A stretch of 64,000 bases of DNA from Sycobia sp. Sy_11 (Eukaryota > Arthropoda > Insecta > Hymenoptera > Epichrysomallidae): NCBI GenBank assembly GCA_018907035.1, contig JACCIC010000228.1, positions 685,501 through 749,500 on the forward strand, in the 5' to 3' direction. The position numbers were made by a program, and so were the translations under genes. Shown here in pieces: positions 35,440 through 47,039 of the stretch. The stretch's first letter is position 1, and the number at the start of each line of letters is the position of its first letter. The notes beneath the pieces are model-generated. The model ran no database searches. It was not told where the DNA came from and worked only from the letters and a program-made list of their open reading frames with translations.

Positions 35440-35442
<3 letters not shown>

Positions 35443-35592
35443 TTAAATAAAGTAAAACATTTCTATTTAACTATACGTATATATCTATTTATTTATTTAT
35501 CATTTTTACATATTAATATCATTGTTATACGACAATCATAAAACATAAAACATATGTGTGCATTTTCTCCGATTCATAAAGTTCATAAATAA

Positions 35593-35597
<5 letters not shown>

Positions 35598-35650
<53 letters not shown>
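35598..35650. repeat. (TA)n microsatellite
   Basis: Pure TA run of about 50 bases. Confidence 0.9.
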
Positions 35651-35654
<4 letters not shown>

Positions 35655-36185
35655 TAATAAGGTATTATTCAAAAATCCAAAAATGTCATATTTTTTTATT
35701 TTCATATTGTTCTTCTTCATGTTCTTCTTCATTTTAGTCTTCATATTTTTTTGAAAATATATATACGAGTATTTTAAAATCCACGAGCCAGCACATTCTG
35801 TGGAGAAAGTGGCTATATCCCCTTTCTCCCCTGTTTTTGTCCCCTTGCGCAGTGTACAGGACTCCGCGGCGTCCCGTCGATCGGCTAAAGTCGGCAAAAG
35901 CATTAGAGAGGCGAGCATTAAAATGTAAAAAAAAAACGTGTGCGTAGTTAAGCTTTCTCGTTTTTAGCTTCTCTCTTCCAGTGGAAAGTTTTCCAAATTT
36001 TCCGAGCCGTACAACGTTTACAAATATATATTACTGATTACAAGAATGATTGAACGAATATCTATCTATATATATATATATATTTGACATGTACTTCCCG
36101 ACCCGTTTTTGAAAGCTTTTTGATAAACAAATGGGTTGTAGGTACTAAATTATTTCATTTTTTTCAAAAATAGCTAATCATATAA

Positions 36186-36527
36186 AATAACATTTGGGTC
36201 CTATTCACTCTGTGAAATCATTATACTCTTTTATACGAGTCAGTTGAAATTGTTTAACATCATTTTAAGGCAGTATTCTACTTTATAACTTTGAAAAAAA
36301 ATGTTTTTTTTTACATTTGTCGAAAGTAAATCTATTCAAGAATTAGCTCAACATTTTAGAAAGATTCAGATAGTCTAACTATAATTTTTTACCTTTCTAA
36401 CACACTTACCTGAGCGCACTATTCCGATCCGCCCAGCGCGCGTGCCGGATAAGCCATCTACCTGGTCTTAATCGCTGGAGCAGTTGTTCCCCTATTGTAA
36501 ATCATTACACCTATATATATATTCTCT
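36186..36527. repeat. second copy of the Mutator-like terminal repeat (inverted)
   Basis: Reverse complement of 25518-25858 over its whole length, with scattered substitutions. Outer end gggtcctattcactctgtg is at about 36196. No transposase is next to it, so it may be a MITE-like or solo terminus, or the far end of another element. Confidence 0.85.
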
Positions 36528-36559
36528 TTCTAATATATTATAATAATTAAAACCCTGTA

Positions 36560-37530
36560 ATTGGCAACTCCTAACGCCATCTCAGAGAGAGATAGAGAGG
36601 GAGAGAGAGAGAGAGAACCCACTAGCAACATCCCCGCACCGCCCTTCTTCCCTCAACTGGACCGCCTCTGAGCATGGGACTCAGCACCCCCCATGAGTTC
36701 AGCAACAAGCCCATTGGTAGAAATAAAATAAAAGCCCAATTGGGCCTCATTAAGCACTGTGAAAAATGGTTTTTGAAAAGGAAGAGCCACGTACTTTAAG
36801 AAGAGTCAGAAATCCGTAATTCTAGCATTCAAGCATTAGAGAAGACGCACAGAAGTTCACTTTAAACACCAACAACAAATCACTGCACCATTACTAGGAT
36901 CAGCAGCTATATCAGTATCAGCACCTGTACGAACACCATCATCATCTACATTAAGATTAGCATCAGAATCGTCATCAGTACGCCACACATACACACCCAC
37001 ACACACACACACACCGAGCAATACCACTCTCACACACACACTCTCTTTCTCTCTCTCTCTCTCTTTCTGGACAGAGACAACGGGAGCTGTCTGGAAATTA
37101 AAGAATAAAAGTAATAAAAGGTTTATGAGGCATGCATAATCCTCACTTAGAAGGGAAACCGATCGATCCCTTCTAAGTGAGGATTATGCATGGCTTATAA
37201 ACCCTTAATACCCTACTATGGAATAGGGTTTTGATAGGGTTTTGATAGGAATAGGGTTTAGGGAAATAAGTTGGAAGGCTGAGGTAGGTGTAAACTATTT
37301 CTCGCAAGAGAAGTAGCTTATATCTAAGTGAAGCCATTAGCCATTTCTAACCTATTTAAAAGAGAGTGGGTTTTATCATAGGCTCATGAGTGAGACTGAA
37401 CCTTTTCAGAAACAGGGCCCGAGCTTGTGCAGGCAACTCCAGGCCCAAAAGGTCGACAAATACTTTAAATGCATTTTGTGTATTGGAAGAGTACACGTCA
37501 GACGTCACACAATGAATTATAGAATATTAT
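36560..37530 (+). mobile_element. LTR-like dispersed repeat, copy X
   Basis: Shares an ordered set of blocks with 54905-55900: a GA-rich start (gccatct...gagagaga), a CT-rich block followed by aataaaagt, (g)ttggaaggctgaggtagg versus attggtaggccgaggtgg, tctcgcaagagaagta versus cttgtaagagaaggag, gcaggcaactccaggcccaaaagg versus ggaggcaactccaggctcaaaagg, and cagacgtcaca. It is non-coding. The layout suggests a diverged LTR or TRIM-type element. A long hairpin (37120-37203) sits inside. Confidence 0.6.
37120..37203. repeat. long foldback: 37-bp arms, 10-nt loop
   Basis: Arm 37120-37156 and arm 37167-37203 are reverse complements, with only two mismatches near the outer end. The inner 26+ bp are perfect (tgcataatcctcacttagaa on one side). 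The loop is aaccgatcga. Confidence 0.95.
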
Positions 37531-38913
37531 TTTTGAGGGCTTAGTCGTGATATAACGTCGTTGCCACCCTATTTTTGAAAAGCGTATACTCTCACTCAAA
37601 CATAAGAGAACGTGTGTTACAGATGAATTGATGTTAAAAAAGGTCGCGTAATTTAAAAAATAATTCTTATAATTTTACTAATTAACAAATAAATTCTTTG
37701 ATTTACAAATTTTTGAAAAACGTTTTACAAATTTATTGCAAATTATACAGAAAATGCCACGAAAGAGAAATTAAGAATAAGTAATGGAACCTTAATGCGT
37801 GGCTCAGCTGTGGAATCTAAATCCCTTCTAGCCAAGAAGCCGCGTGAGGTTAATACCTTGGTAACGCGGATAACTCGACATGCTTTTTTTACGCGCTTCA
37901 TATATTTGACGACGCTCCCATTTTCCTCTAATAACAATGCTCAAAGACTTTAATAGCAGAAATGCTGGCAAAGATACATTTCACACATTTTCGGAGCTCG
38001 TGTTTCTTTCTAATCGCGAGAGACTTCATTATTTTAGTCGCTAACAGTTAACAATTTGTGTCCGTTACAACGTGTAATCTTGTTAATAATAATAATAATA
38101 CCGGTCTGTATTCTCTTTGATGTAAACTGAGGAGAGTTTACATTGTAACGAGAAGGAGTGTTTGGAGTCGAATTTTTTTTCGACGTTGGGTTGTGAGATT
38201 TCGGCGTCGTTTTTCAAGGTTGGTGTATCTTCATAATACTTGTATTTATTCGGAATTCATTAAATAACAATCTTAATTTATTTCGTTTAGAATATAGCAA
38301 TTTATTTAATAATTAGAGTATCGTATATATTTAATATATCGAATTATAAGTGTGAGAGAGAAAGAGAGATAATAACATAGAATAGTAATTATAAGAACAA
38401 CAATCGCGCACGCATCTTTCGATAATAATTATTCCTGTTATCCGTAAGGTGGCGCTTTGTTGCTTGATCTCTCTGATAGACTTGTAAATTTACTCTCTCA
38501 TACCATGCGTGAACGGAAATGCGTGTTAAAATAGTGCGGGTGCATCATAGGCAGGGGTAGGATATTATTTATTATAATTTTATGGAATTTAATAAATCTT
38601 AAGATTTTCATCTATTCAAATAAATAAGTTTATCTGTTTCTTTTTGTTTGTAATAGAAAATCTCATAATATCCCCCTGTACCTGATAATTTTTCCTCTGG
38701 ATTATTGATAATCTAATAGTATAATTTATTATTAGTATAAATTGAGAATAAATAAATTCCAGAATAAGAAGGTAAGTCCGAGGAAAAATAATAGTAGGGA
38801 ACCTACGGTCTACCGAAATTATTTTTAAATCAATTTAATCTGTTTGAGGTATTGAGTGATAAGCGGTTCTTGTTTTCCTAACATGAAAAGAAACTATATA
38901 TGCTTTTATGTAC

Positions 38914-38967
<54 letters not shown>

Positions 38968-39000
38968 TCAAAAAAGTGTTTTTTAAAGAAAAAGTGTTTA
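37531..39000. other. AT-rich DNA, no gene recognised
   Basis: No frame with domain motifs. Contains an (AAT)n patch near 38086 and a TA microsatellite at 38918-38962. Confidence 0.5.
38918..38962. repeat. (TA)n microsatellite
   Basis: Pure TA run just upstream of the mariner at 39001. Confidence 0.9.
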
Positions 39001-39780
39001 TACGAGGTGTGTTCAAAAAGTAACGAGAATTTTTAATTCTAAACTACGATAAAATTTTCAGCAATATTTATTGCTTACTTTTTAAGTGACGCTATCGTTA
39101 GACGTGTTTTTTGAGCTCGGCGATTTTCGTTTGCGAAAAAAATGGAACAAAGAATTTGTATTCAATTTTGCGGAAAAAATAAAATAATATTTAGTGAAGT
39201 TTGTAAAATGTCAACAAAGGCATATGGTGAGTTTGCTATGAGTAAAGCAAGGAGTTAAGAGTGGTATACGCGTTATAAGTGGTATAAGTGGTATAAGCAG
39301 ATCAACAACCGATGAAAAAGTGAAAGAAATGATTATGAACTATCGCCGAATCACAATCAAGTCGCTAACGATGCTGGCATATCAGTTGGCTCATGCCATG
39401 GAATTTTTTCCGATTTTTTGGATATGAAACGTGTGGCAGCAAAATTTGTTTCAAAATTATTGAATTTCGAACAAACACAGCGGCGAATGGAAATTGCTCA
39501 GGGGTCGCTAATTTACGTTATTAACGATGTAGAACTACTAAAACATGTTATAACAGGTGTCGGAACATGGGTTTACGAATATGATGTCGAAAGTACGGCT
39601 CAATCGTCCCAGTGGAGACATTCTGGATCACAAAGACCGAAAAAGGCTCGACAAATAAGGCCGAATGTGAAGGTTATGCTCACTGTGTTCTTCGATTATA
39701 ATGGCATAGTGCATCATGAATTTTTATCACATGGTCAAGCAATCAATAAACAGTTAATAAATATTTTTTCATTGGTCTGA
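39001..39780 (+). mobile_element. mariner relic, 3'-truncated
   Basis: Begins tacgaggtgtgttcaaaaagtaacgag, a mariner-type terminus. A transposase start at 39142 (MEQRICIQFCGKNK) hits a stop near 39256, beside a small tandem repeat (ggtataagt x3). Frame 39418-39780 continues with DMKRVAAKFVSKLLNFEQ and RPKKARQIRPNVKVMLTVFF. The first catalytic site of the family (GDETW) reads GVGTW here, so the Asp is lost. The element ends after QAINKQ, without the second and third Asp or the 3' terminus. Confidence 0.85.
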
Positions 39781-40009
39781 CAGTCGAATTAAATCAATCG
39801 AAAACAATACGTAACCATATTAATACATATCTAGATTGACATTAATACATGAATACACAAAAATAATAAAAATAAAAAAAAAATTAAATTAAAAATTATA
39901 ATGACTGTCAGACTGTCATTATTTACAGTCACCCCCGTAGACTAATCTGAAAATAAAATATTATCTGAAAAAATTTTTTTGCTAGTAAAGTGCAGTCTGG
40001 CTGTCCCCA

Positions 40010-41200
40010 ACACCCTTACCTAATTGAAGATCCAGTCCAACGTTTTGCGCTCGCTACGGCTCTTCACCAGAGACTACAATAAACCTTATATTCTAATCTA
40101 TATATACCTTATTCCAACTACCAAATTGAGTAAATTAAATCTAAATTTAGTAAATTAAATCTAATCCTCTCTACACAAATTGTTCAAAACCAATCAATTG
40201 AATAAGGAATAATAAACATTGTCCAGTTTACTAGACTCTAACATTAAATTCATATTATTCTGATTCCTGGACATGTGAATACTTTCAAGACTCTCCCTTT
40301 TATATTTATTATTAATACCATGTTCCAAAATATCCTCATTCACAAAAACAAAAGAATATTAAAACTTTAAACAATGCTCCTTTAAACCGGAACTAATATG
40401 TGAGCATGCAAATTATATTTATGTTCATAAATTCTCTTTTTTAAATATCTACCTGTTTGTCCAATATAGTATTAATTACAATCCATACAATTAATTTTGT
40501 AAACAACTCCTGATTTTAAACATAAATCATCCTTATCTCTGCAATTATTAAACAATCTACTCAAATTATTGCTATTTTTAAAGAAAATTTGAATGTTATA
40601 TTTCCGAAAATTGCTTTTAATTCTTTCAGATAATCCTCTAACATAAGATAAGACAATAATTTTGCCTCTGTTAACATCAACTTGTGCATTATGTCTATTT
40701 TCGGTATTATAAATGTCAAACAATCTCTCAGCAAGTAATTTGTTCAGGTATTCAATTCCATATCCTTTATTAATGAATGTTTCCCTTACTATCTGCAAAT
40801 TAATCTGGCTAAAATTCTCATGTGACAATTTTAGTGCTCTGTCAATGACACCTTACAGTGCCCCAATTTTGTTTCCGAATTGGTGGTGTGAATTAGAATC
40901 TAAAAACTCGACCAAGTAGGTTTTTTATATCAATTATGCTTTACTTTATTATGATTATATCTAATGACTTTGATGTCCAAAAAACTCAATATGGGGATTC
41001 GCAAAGTTGTGTTAACCTCAAAGATAATTTTATTTGTATTTATATATTCTCTTTTGTTTGATACTACATATGCATTCTTTTTGCATACATTCTCTGTTAA
41101 TAAAGTATTTCCTATTTTGTATTCATGAATGATATTCTCATTTAATTAATTATCAAATTGATTTATTTTTTTATTTCTTAATCCTTATCTTTCAGACTCT
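40010..41200 (-). mobile_element. Penelope-like element, copy 2
   Basis: Minus strand. The 3' end contains gaagagccgtagcgagcgcaaaacg (plus-strand about 40040-40070), a 3'-terminal motif type I associate with Penelope-like elements. The segment 40163-40840 aligns with 15690-16330 of copy 1. Compared with copy 1 it has an extra ~100 bp near 40856-40965. Only the C-terminal part of the polyprotein remains. Confidence 0.75.
40472..40828 (-). pseudogene. connector and GIY-YIG start, Penelope copy 2
   Basis: A 118-codon frame with NINLQIVRETF-type connector sequence, GKIIVLSYVRGLSERIKSNF and the GIY half SGVVYKINCMDCN. A stop or frameshift follows at once, and the YIG half (YWTNR then IFKKRIYEHKYN) is read in another frame. 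It is thus complementary to copy 1, which keeps both halves in one frame but with a Gly-to-Ala change. Confidence 0.75.
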
Positions 41201-41412
41201 ATAGGGATTATTGTAAAAAAGGACAGTCTGATTGTCATTATATGATCATAGTATGCCATTGTATAAAGCACGGAAGAAAAATAAAAATATTTAGTAATTT
41301 CATTCTACACAATCGTCTCGACACGATTTGCTTCATATCTACAGTATAGCGTTGTAGACCTTTAAATGATGAACCATAGTTTTAAAGTTCCAGCTTATTT
41401 GTTATAATATCG
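41201..41412. other. unassigned AT-rich sequence
   Basis: No gene or repeat recognised between the Penelope copy and the CT microsatellite. Confidence 0.4.
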
Positions 41413-41685
<273 letters not shown>

Positions 41686-42036
41686 AATGTGTGCACACCA
41701 TTTTCAAAATCATTAATAATATTATAGATTACGATAAAGATTACTATGGATACTACTGTATAAGTAGTGCGCCAAAATTTGTGCGCTTCAGTTATTCGCA
41801 TACGTTGATTACTGCCACACATTCTTAATACCGTGTACGAGATCCATGTATATCATAAAATATAGTGCATTATTCTAGTGTAAGTGCCGCAATGAAGACT
41901 CAACCCTTCGGAGATTTAAAGAGGGGCGGCGAGTCAAAAGAACAATTTGTCTTTAATAATAAATTGAATTATTATTATTGATTTATATTTTGATTGATTT
42001 ATTTTAAAAAATATTTATTAATTTGTATATAAGCAA

Positions 42037-42163
42037 GTCTACAAGTTCAACGCCGATTGCGTGAAGCAATCGGAAAAAAACGCCCTTTGTGGCAAAACAA
42101 TTCATGGATTTTGCACCACGATAATGCACCTGCTCACACTTCATTGCTTCTTCGTGAATTTTT
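42037..42163 (+). mobile_element. mariner transposase fragment
   Basis: Translation gives LQVQRRLREAIGKKR and then WILHHDNAPAHTSLLLREFF, which includes the second catalytic Asp motif (HHDNAPAH). The fragment is cut at 42163-42171, where the LTR-like direct repeat begins in mid-sequence. It is the largest part of this mariner subtype here and is non-functional. Confidence 0.8.
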
Positions 42164-42170
42164 TCGCCGG

Positions 42171-42655
42171 CTCTGCGCGGCGAAGCACGGTTTTGTCGAA
42201 CTCATACGGAAATAAAAATTTTTCCATGAGACACCGTTAAGCATCGACGAGCCGAGCCGCGTCATCCTGCTCTTTTCAGGCGCAATACCTGGCACGGCTA
42301 CCGACATTCGTACCTCCGAGATGTGCCCTTATCTCCCCCACATATTTTCAGACCGAGTCAACAGACTAGAGAAGGTTCCAACGAACTTTCTCTCATCTTT
42401 TAACTCCCAAACAAAAACTACAGAGTAAAATAAAAACTCAAAACTCTAAATTGTACAATTTAAATTATACGTGCCCTGTGAATAAACAAAAGTAACAGGA
42501 ATATGATAAATAAATACACGTATATACAAACTAAATATATACATGTATGAATATATATATATACGTATGTGTGTATATATATGTATAAAGGATAAAAATA
42601 CATATGTAGTAAAATTATGTTATAAATCATTCTAGATATTATACATAATTTTACG

Positions 42656-42704
<49 letters not shown>
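42171..42704 (+). mobile_element. direct repeat / probable 5' LTR part of the provirus
   Basis: From ctgcgcggcgaagcacgg to the TA run it is almost identical (about ten differences by eye over ~490 bases) to 53991-54480, in the same orientation, on the other side of the retrovirus-like coding block. Compared with the 3' copy it lacks the first ~95 bases (TGTTACGTCGCC start); a mariner fragment abuts the break. After the TA run the two copies diverge. Confidence 0.7.
42661..42704. repeat. (TA)n microsatellite
   Basis: TA run at the position where the two direct-repeat copies stop matching. Confidence 0.9.
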
Positions 42705-42710
<6 letters not shown>

Positions 42711-42798
42711 ATGTATGTATAGAGCGAATATATATAATAAATAGTATAATACAAATATACGTATATACTGATCTTAAGCTACATAGATAATACTATAT

Positions 42799-42800
<2 letters not shown>

Positions 42801-42841
<41 letters not shown>
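42801..42841. repeat. (TA)n microsatellite
   Basis: Second TA run 100 bases further on. Confidence 0.9.
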
Positions 42842-42844
<3 letters not shown>

Positions 42845-43211
42845 CTATATATTTATATAAGTTATGTAGCAAGAAAGGTAAATAGATAATAAAATATACT
42901 TATCTGATAATTTTCTCAACCAAAAGAAAAACTTTTATAACCAAGTGTAAAAACAAGCTTCATCAACTGTTATACAAAAAATCAAGCTAGAGATACACAC
43001 TCTTCAATAACAATACGATTTCAAGCACGAACTGCGTCAAACCGTCATCAGCGCACCTACCGGCACTGATAGAACGACGCGCTTTATAATTTTAAAACTC
43101 GTCAAGTGAGTCGCTACTAGTTCAATACTAGTCTATCTAGAAATATAACGAGTCAAAAATCAAAGAAGACTTATATAAATCAATCTGATTGGTACAAACG
43201 CACTGTTATTA
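42842..43211. other. probable provirus leader, no gene
   Basis: AT-rich, no open frame with motifs. It lies between the LTR-like repeat and the mariner insertion. I could not identify a primer-binding site. Confidence 0.35.
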
Positions 43212-43213
43212 TA

Positions 43214-44498
43214 TTAGGAGTGTGAATAAGTCTTTCCCGTTTTTTGTAAGAGATGGCGCCACCAATACTGTGCGAGTATTCAATGGTTACATATGTCATA
43301 ATCAAAGCTTATTCATATGTCAACAATTCCATACTAACACATTAGTTAAAATTTTTTCGCATCATAAATTTTTGATATCGTGAAAATGTCGAAATTTGAG
43401 CCGAGTCGACGTCATTTGTGGGAAGTTTCACTTTATTGGTTCAATTTGAAGAAATCTGCTGCCGAGACGCATCGATTGCTTCAGGAGGCTTATGGAGAAG
43501 GTTGTGTCGATGATTCAAGTGTTCGCGGATGGTTTCGACGCTTCAAAAGCGGTGATTTCGACGTGGAAGACAAGGAGCGCTCCGGGCGGCCGCAAATCTT
43601 TGAAGATCGAGAATTGGCGACTTTGCTTGATGAAGATTCTTGTCAAACGCAAGAAGAACTTGCTGAAGCATTGGGAGTTGACCGAACGACCATTTCCAAG
43701 CGTTTGAAAGCCATGGGAATGATCAAAAGCAAAGAAATTGGGTGCCGTACGAACTGAAGCTGAGAGACGTCGAACGGCGTTTTTTCACTTGCGAACAGCT
43801 GCTTCAGCGACATAAAAGAAAGGGTTTTCTGCATCGTATCGTGACTGGCGATGAAAAGTGGATACGTTACGATAATCCGAAGCGAAGAAAATCATGGGGA
43901 CTACCCGGCCATGCATTATCATCGACGGCCAAGACAAATATTCATGGCGCCAAGCTCATGCTCTGTATATGGTGGGACCAGCTAGGTGTGGTTTACTATG
44001 AGCTTCTGAAACCGAATGAAAGGATCACAGGCGACGTCTATCGACGACAATTGATGCGTTTGAGCCGCGCACTGCGAGAAAAACGGCCACAATACTCCGA
44101 CAGGCACGACAAAGTTATTTTGCAACATGACAATGCTCGCCCACATGTTGCACCGCCGGTGAAAACATACTTAGAAACGCTCAAATGGGAAGTCCTACCC
44201 CACCCGCCGTATAGTCCAGACGTTGCTCCGTCTGATTACCATCTCTTCAGATCGATGACGCATGGCCTGGCTGACCAGCACTTCCATTCCTACGAGGAAG
44301 CCAAAAAATGGGTGGATGACTGGATAGAGGCCAAACCGGTCGAATTTTTTCGCAACGGGATTCGTATGTTGCCAGAAAGATGGGAAAAAGTTGTAGCTAG
44401 CGATGGCCAATACTTTCAATAATTCATTTGTAACCATTTTTTCACAATAAAGGCTCAAAATTTGAAAAAAAACGGGAAAGACTTATTCACATACCTGA
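43214..44498 (+). mobile_element. nearly complete mariner element (1,285 bp)
   Basis: Both ends carry inverted termini: 5' ttaggagtgtgaataagtct and 3' (reverse complement) tcaggtatgtgaataagtct, extending through ttcccgtttttt. A TA dinucleotide flanks each side (43212-43213, 44499-44500), the expected mariner target duplication. The interior is a single transposase gene with one frameshift. It sits between the provirus LTR-like repeat and gag, so it probably inserted after the provirus. Confidence 0.92.
43386..44422 (+). pseudogene. mariner transposase, one frameshift
   Basis: The ATG at 43386 opens MSKFEPSRRHLWEVSLYWF, with helix-turn-helix regions (VRGWFRRFKSGDFD, ELAEALGVDRTTISKRL). Near 43730 the frame shifts and continues as frame 43742-44422. 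That frame has all three catalytic motifs: GDEKW (first Asp), HDNARPH (second) and YSPDVAPSDYHLF (third), 34 residues separating the last two (D34D). The C-terminus ...VVASDGQYFQ matches the mariner length of about 345 residues. Only the frameshift disables it as read; a sequencing error there is possible. Confidence 0.9.
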
Positions 44499-44500
44499 TA

Positions 44501-45418
44501 TATAAATAAAATATTTAAAAAAAAAAACAACAAAATAAAATAACATAACAATTAATAAATAACAAAATAACAAATAATAAATAAATTAAAAAAAAACAAA
44601 TAATTCATAAGTAATAAAAACTCAAAAATTAATAAAAAAAAAATATTTATATCATTTGAATTAACTAGTAAAATTAACTTACCAATTATAAAACAATTAA
44701 CAATTAAAAGGAAATTATTGTAAAATACTTTTCCTAACTTCACAAAAATAGAATAATAAATAAATAATAATTAGATAATTCTTAAATAACATAGAATAAA
44801 TCAAAATACGTCATAAGTCCAATACCTAATAAAAATAACAAACAAATAATTAGAGTTACTGCGTAATATATCGGCTAATTTCAAATTGATATTTTTACAT
44901 CTTGATAATCAACTATTCGTTAGAACATTTAATTATTATTTCTATTTCTAAATTGTTAATGTCATAGAGTTATATATGGAATACTCCGAATCTGTTAACT
45001 CAGTGACTCATAATTTAGAAAGGTTTTATTAATAATAAAAGGAACCAAATTTTATCAATTTGAAGTCGCTATAAAAAAAAAAAAAATAAAATAAATAAAT
45101 AATAAACTACTCAATTATAAGATGATAAAAACTATACCCTTCGATCATAAATAACCCCAACATTGACGAAAAAGTAAATTAAAAAATTCTTAAAGAAAAT
45201 CTATCTACTCATTACAAATGAATTAAAATAATAATCAATTCAAACAAAAAAATCAACGTTTCATTGCCTTACTAAGTAAAGGAAAGGACGAAGGGAGCTT
45301 ACGAATAATTATACTTACATACCTGAAGAAACGATACATTACCAAACCGAAATCACTAAAGCTATACAAAGCCAAGAAAAAGGCATTTACACAGATTTCT
45401 TTTTCGGAATAGAGGCTC
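44501..45418. other. A-rich leader before provirus gag, no gene
   Basis: Strongly A-rich plus strand with many AAT/AAC words. The minus-strand frames of 63-101 codons are shadows of this bias. It probably represents the provirus 5' leader; a splice donor for env was not identified with confidence. Confidence 0.4.
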
Positions 45419-46551
45419 ATGCCATTGACAAGAAGTGAAGCTAAAAGATTGGAAGAGAATTTAAAATCTGGAAAACAGGAAGGAAAAGAGGATAAAGTAC
45501 AAAGGCTCCTTGAAGAGAAACAGGCTTTTGAGACACGATCAAAGATCCCGTGGGACACAGAAGACGTTCCACCTGGGACACCCGCGTCTCAGGCACAGCC
45601 CTCAACAGAAATAAAACGAAGCATAACCGGCATACAAAAATTCGACCCAAAAGGGGCCTCCACTCCGTTCGAACTCTCATTCAGCGACTCATTACTCGCT
45701 AATCATCCAATTCAATCAGATCCACCCTCTCGTATACAATCTCCCATAGACACAGATATTGAGGATAGAACAACGCAACGAGGGAGTCCTCAAGGCACAC
45801 TCCTTGGAACACTCAGCCCCTCCGATCAATCAACCAATTTTTTCCAATTGAGTGTTCGTCCAGGCAAATCAACTCTCGTGAAATGCAAAATAAGAGTCAT
45901 GGCAGAACAAACAATATCATTAAAGGAGACCGCTAGGCTAGTACTAGAATTCGACGGTACAAATTATGAGCTCCAATAGTTCTTTGAATACTGTTCGGAC
46001 GCTCAAGAATTGATTGACCCAGTCTCAGAAGAAAAATTCACCTTGTACTTGAAAAGTCGTCTGATAGAAGAAGCAAGAAGAGCAGCTGCTGGAACAAGAT
46101 TTACAACAGTAGCCGAGCTTAAGAAGCATCTCCGAGAAGCATTCTCAGCCCCTAAAACAGAAGGACAGCTAATAGGAGAATTAAGCATTGAATATCAGAG
46201 GAAAAATGAAATGGTACTATCCTACGCTAATAGATTAAAAAACATAGCATCTCAAATTTTCGAAATCAATAAGCGTACGACTCGTGCCGCTCCCACAGCC
46301 GCCTATAAAGCTACTATTGATAGCTACATCATAGATTGTTTTCGAGCTGGATTAAGATCTGACTTACTCCCATGTGTAAAACAAACCGCAACTCTCAAAG
46401 AACTTTTTAAAAACGCCATTGCCGCGGAAAAAGAGCTAAAGAGAAATAAAATATTAAACGAGAGAGAAGCTTATTTAACGAAACCAATCGTTAATAGACG
46501 ACCGATGCAGGTCTGCGGATTGACCGAAGAATCCATTCCTAAGGACCCCCC
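45419..46551 (+). pseudogene. gag: provirus Gag, matrix/capsid region
   Basis: The ATG at 45419 opens MPLTRSEAKRLEENLKSG, a charged N-terminus, then a Pro/Ser-rich segment. An in-frame TAG at 45977-45979 interrupts, and the same frame resumes with a capsid-like part (CSDAQELIDPVSEEKF, FTTVAELKKHLREAF, ELSIEYQRKNEMVLSYANRL). It ends at GLTEESIPKDPP, where a run of six C precedes the zinc-knuckle region in the -1 frame. Gag assembles particles and binds RNA. The TAG makes this copy truncated. Members of the insect errantivirus group have a similar capsid position. Confidence 0.75.
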
Positions 46552-46980
46552 TGTGTTTATTGTGGGATAATGGGTCATACAGCTTCGATATGTCGCAAAA
46601 GGGTTAACGCAGATCGAACATTAATATGTCAGATCTGTAACAGGGCAAACCACACTGCCGCCCAGTGTCGTTCTCTGATTAAATGCCAAACCTGCAATAA
46701 ACCAGGCCATACCGCTCGAGATTGTAAGAACAATTATCGAGTACCATCCATAATATGTCAACTGTGTAATAAATCAGGGCATACGGCTAATTATTGTCGA
46801 ACAAATCAGTCAGCATCTCAACATCAACCTAAATGCCAGAAGTGCGGACGTATCGGCCACACGTACACGAATTGCAGAACCCATGATGCAGCGCCAATGA
46901 ATGCCAATACATCCAATAGAGCTGTCTGTGCCTACTGCAAAAACATAGGTCACACGATATAGGAATGCCGAAAAAGGCAA
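46552..46980 (+). pseudogene. provirus nucleocapsid: array of six CCHC zinc knuckles
   Basis: In the -1 frame relative to capsid there are six C-x2-C-x4-H-x4-C units: CVYCGIMGHTASIC (46552), CQICNRANHTAAQC, CQTCNKPGHTARDC, CQLCNKSGHTANYC, CQKCGRIGHTYTNC and CAYCKNIGHTI-stop-EC. The sixth is cut by TAG at 46960-46962. Zinc knuckles bind packaged RNA. Typical retroelement Gags have one or two. The C CCC CCT run at 46546-46552 matches an X-XXY-YYZ slip pattern in the upstream frame, but an indel is an equal explanation. Confidence 0.85.
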
Positions 46981-47039
46981 TACAACCAGGGAAATGGCCA
47001 GAGTCTCCGAACACCGAGCGCGAACGAGGGGACTCCCAT

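Noticed and set aside
45253..45558. 101-codon minus-strand ORF
   Set aside because: Antisense shadow of the provirus gag start.
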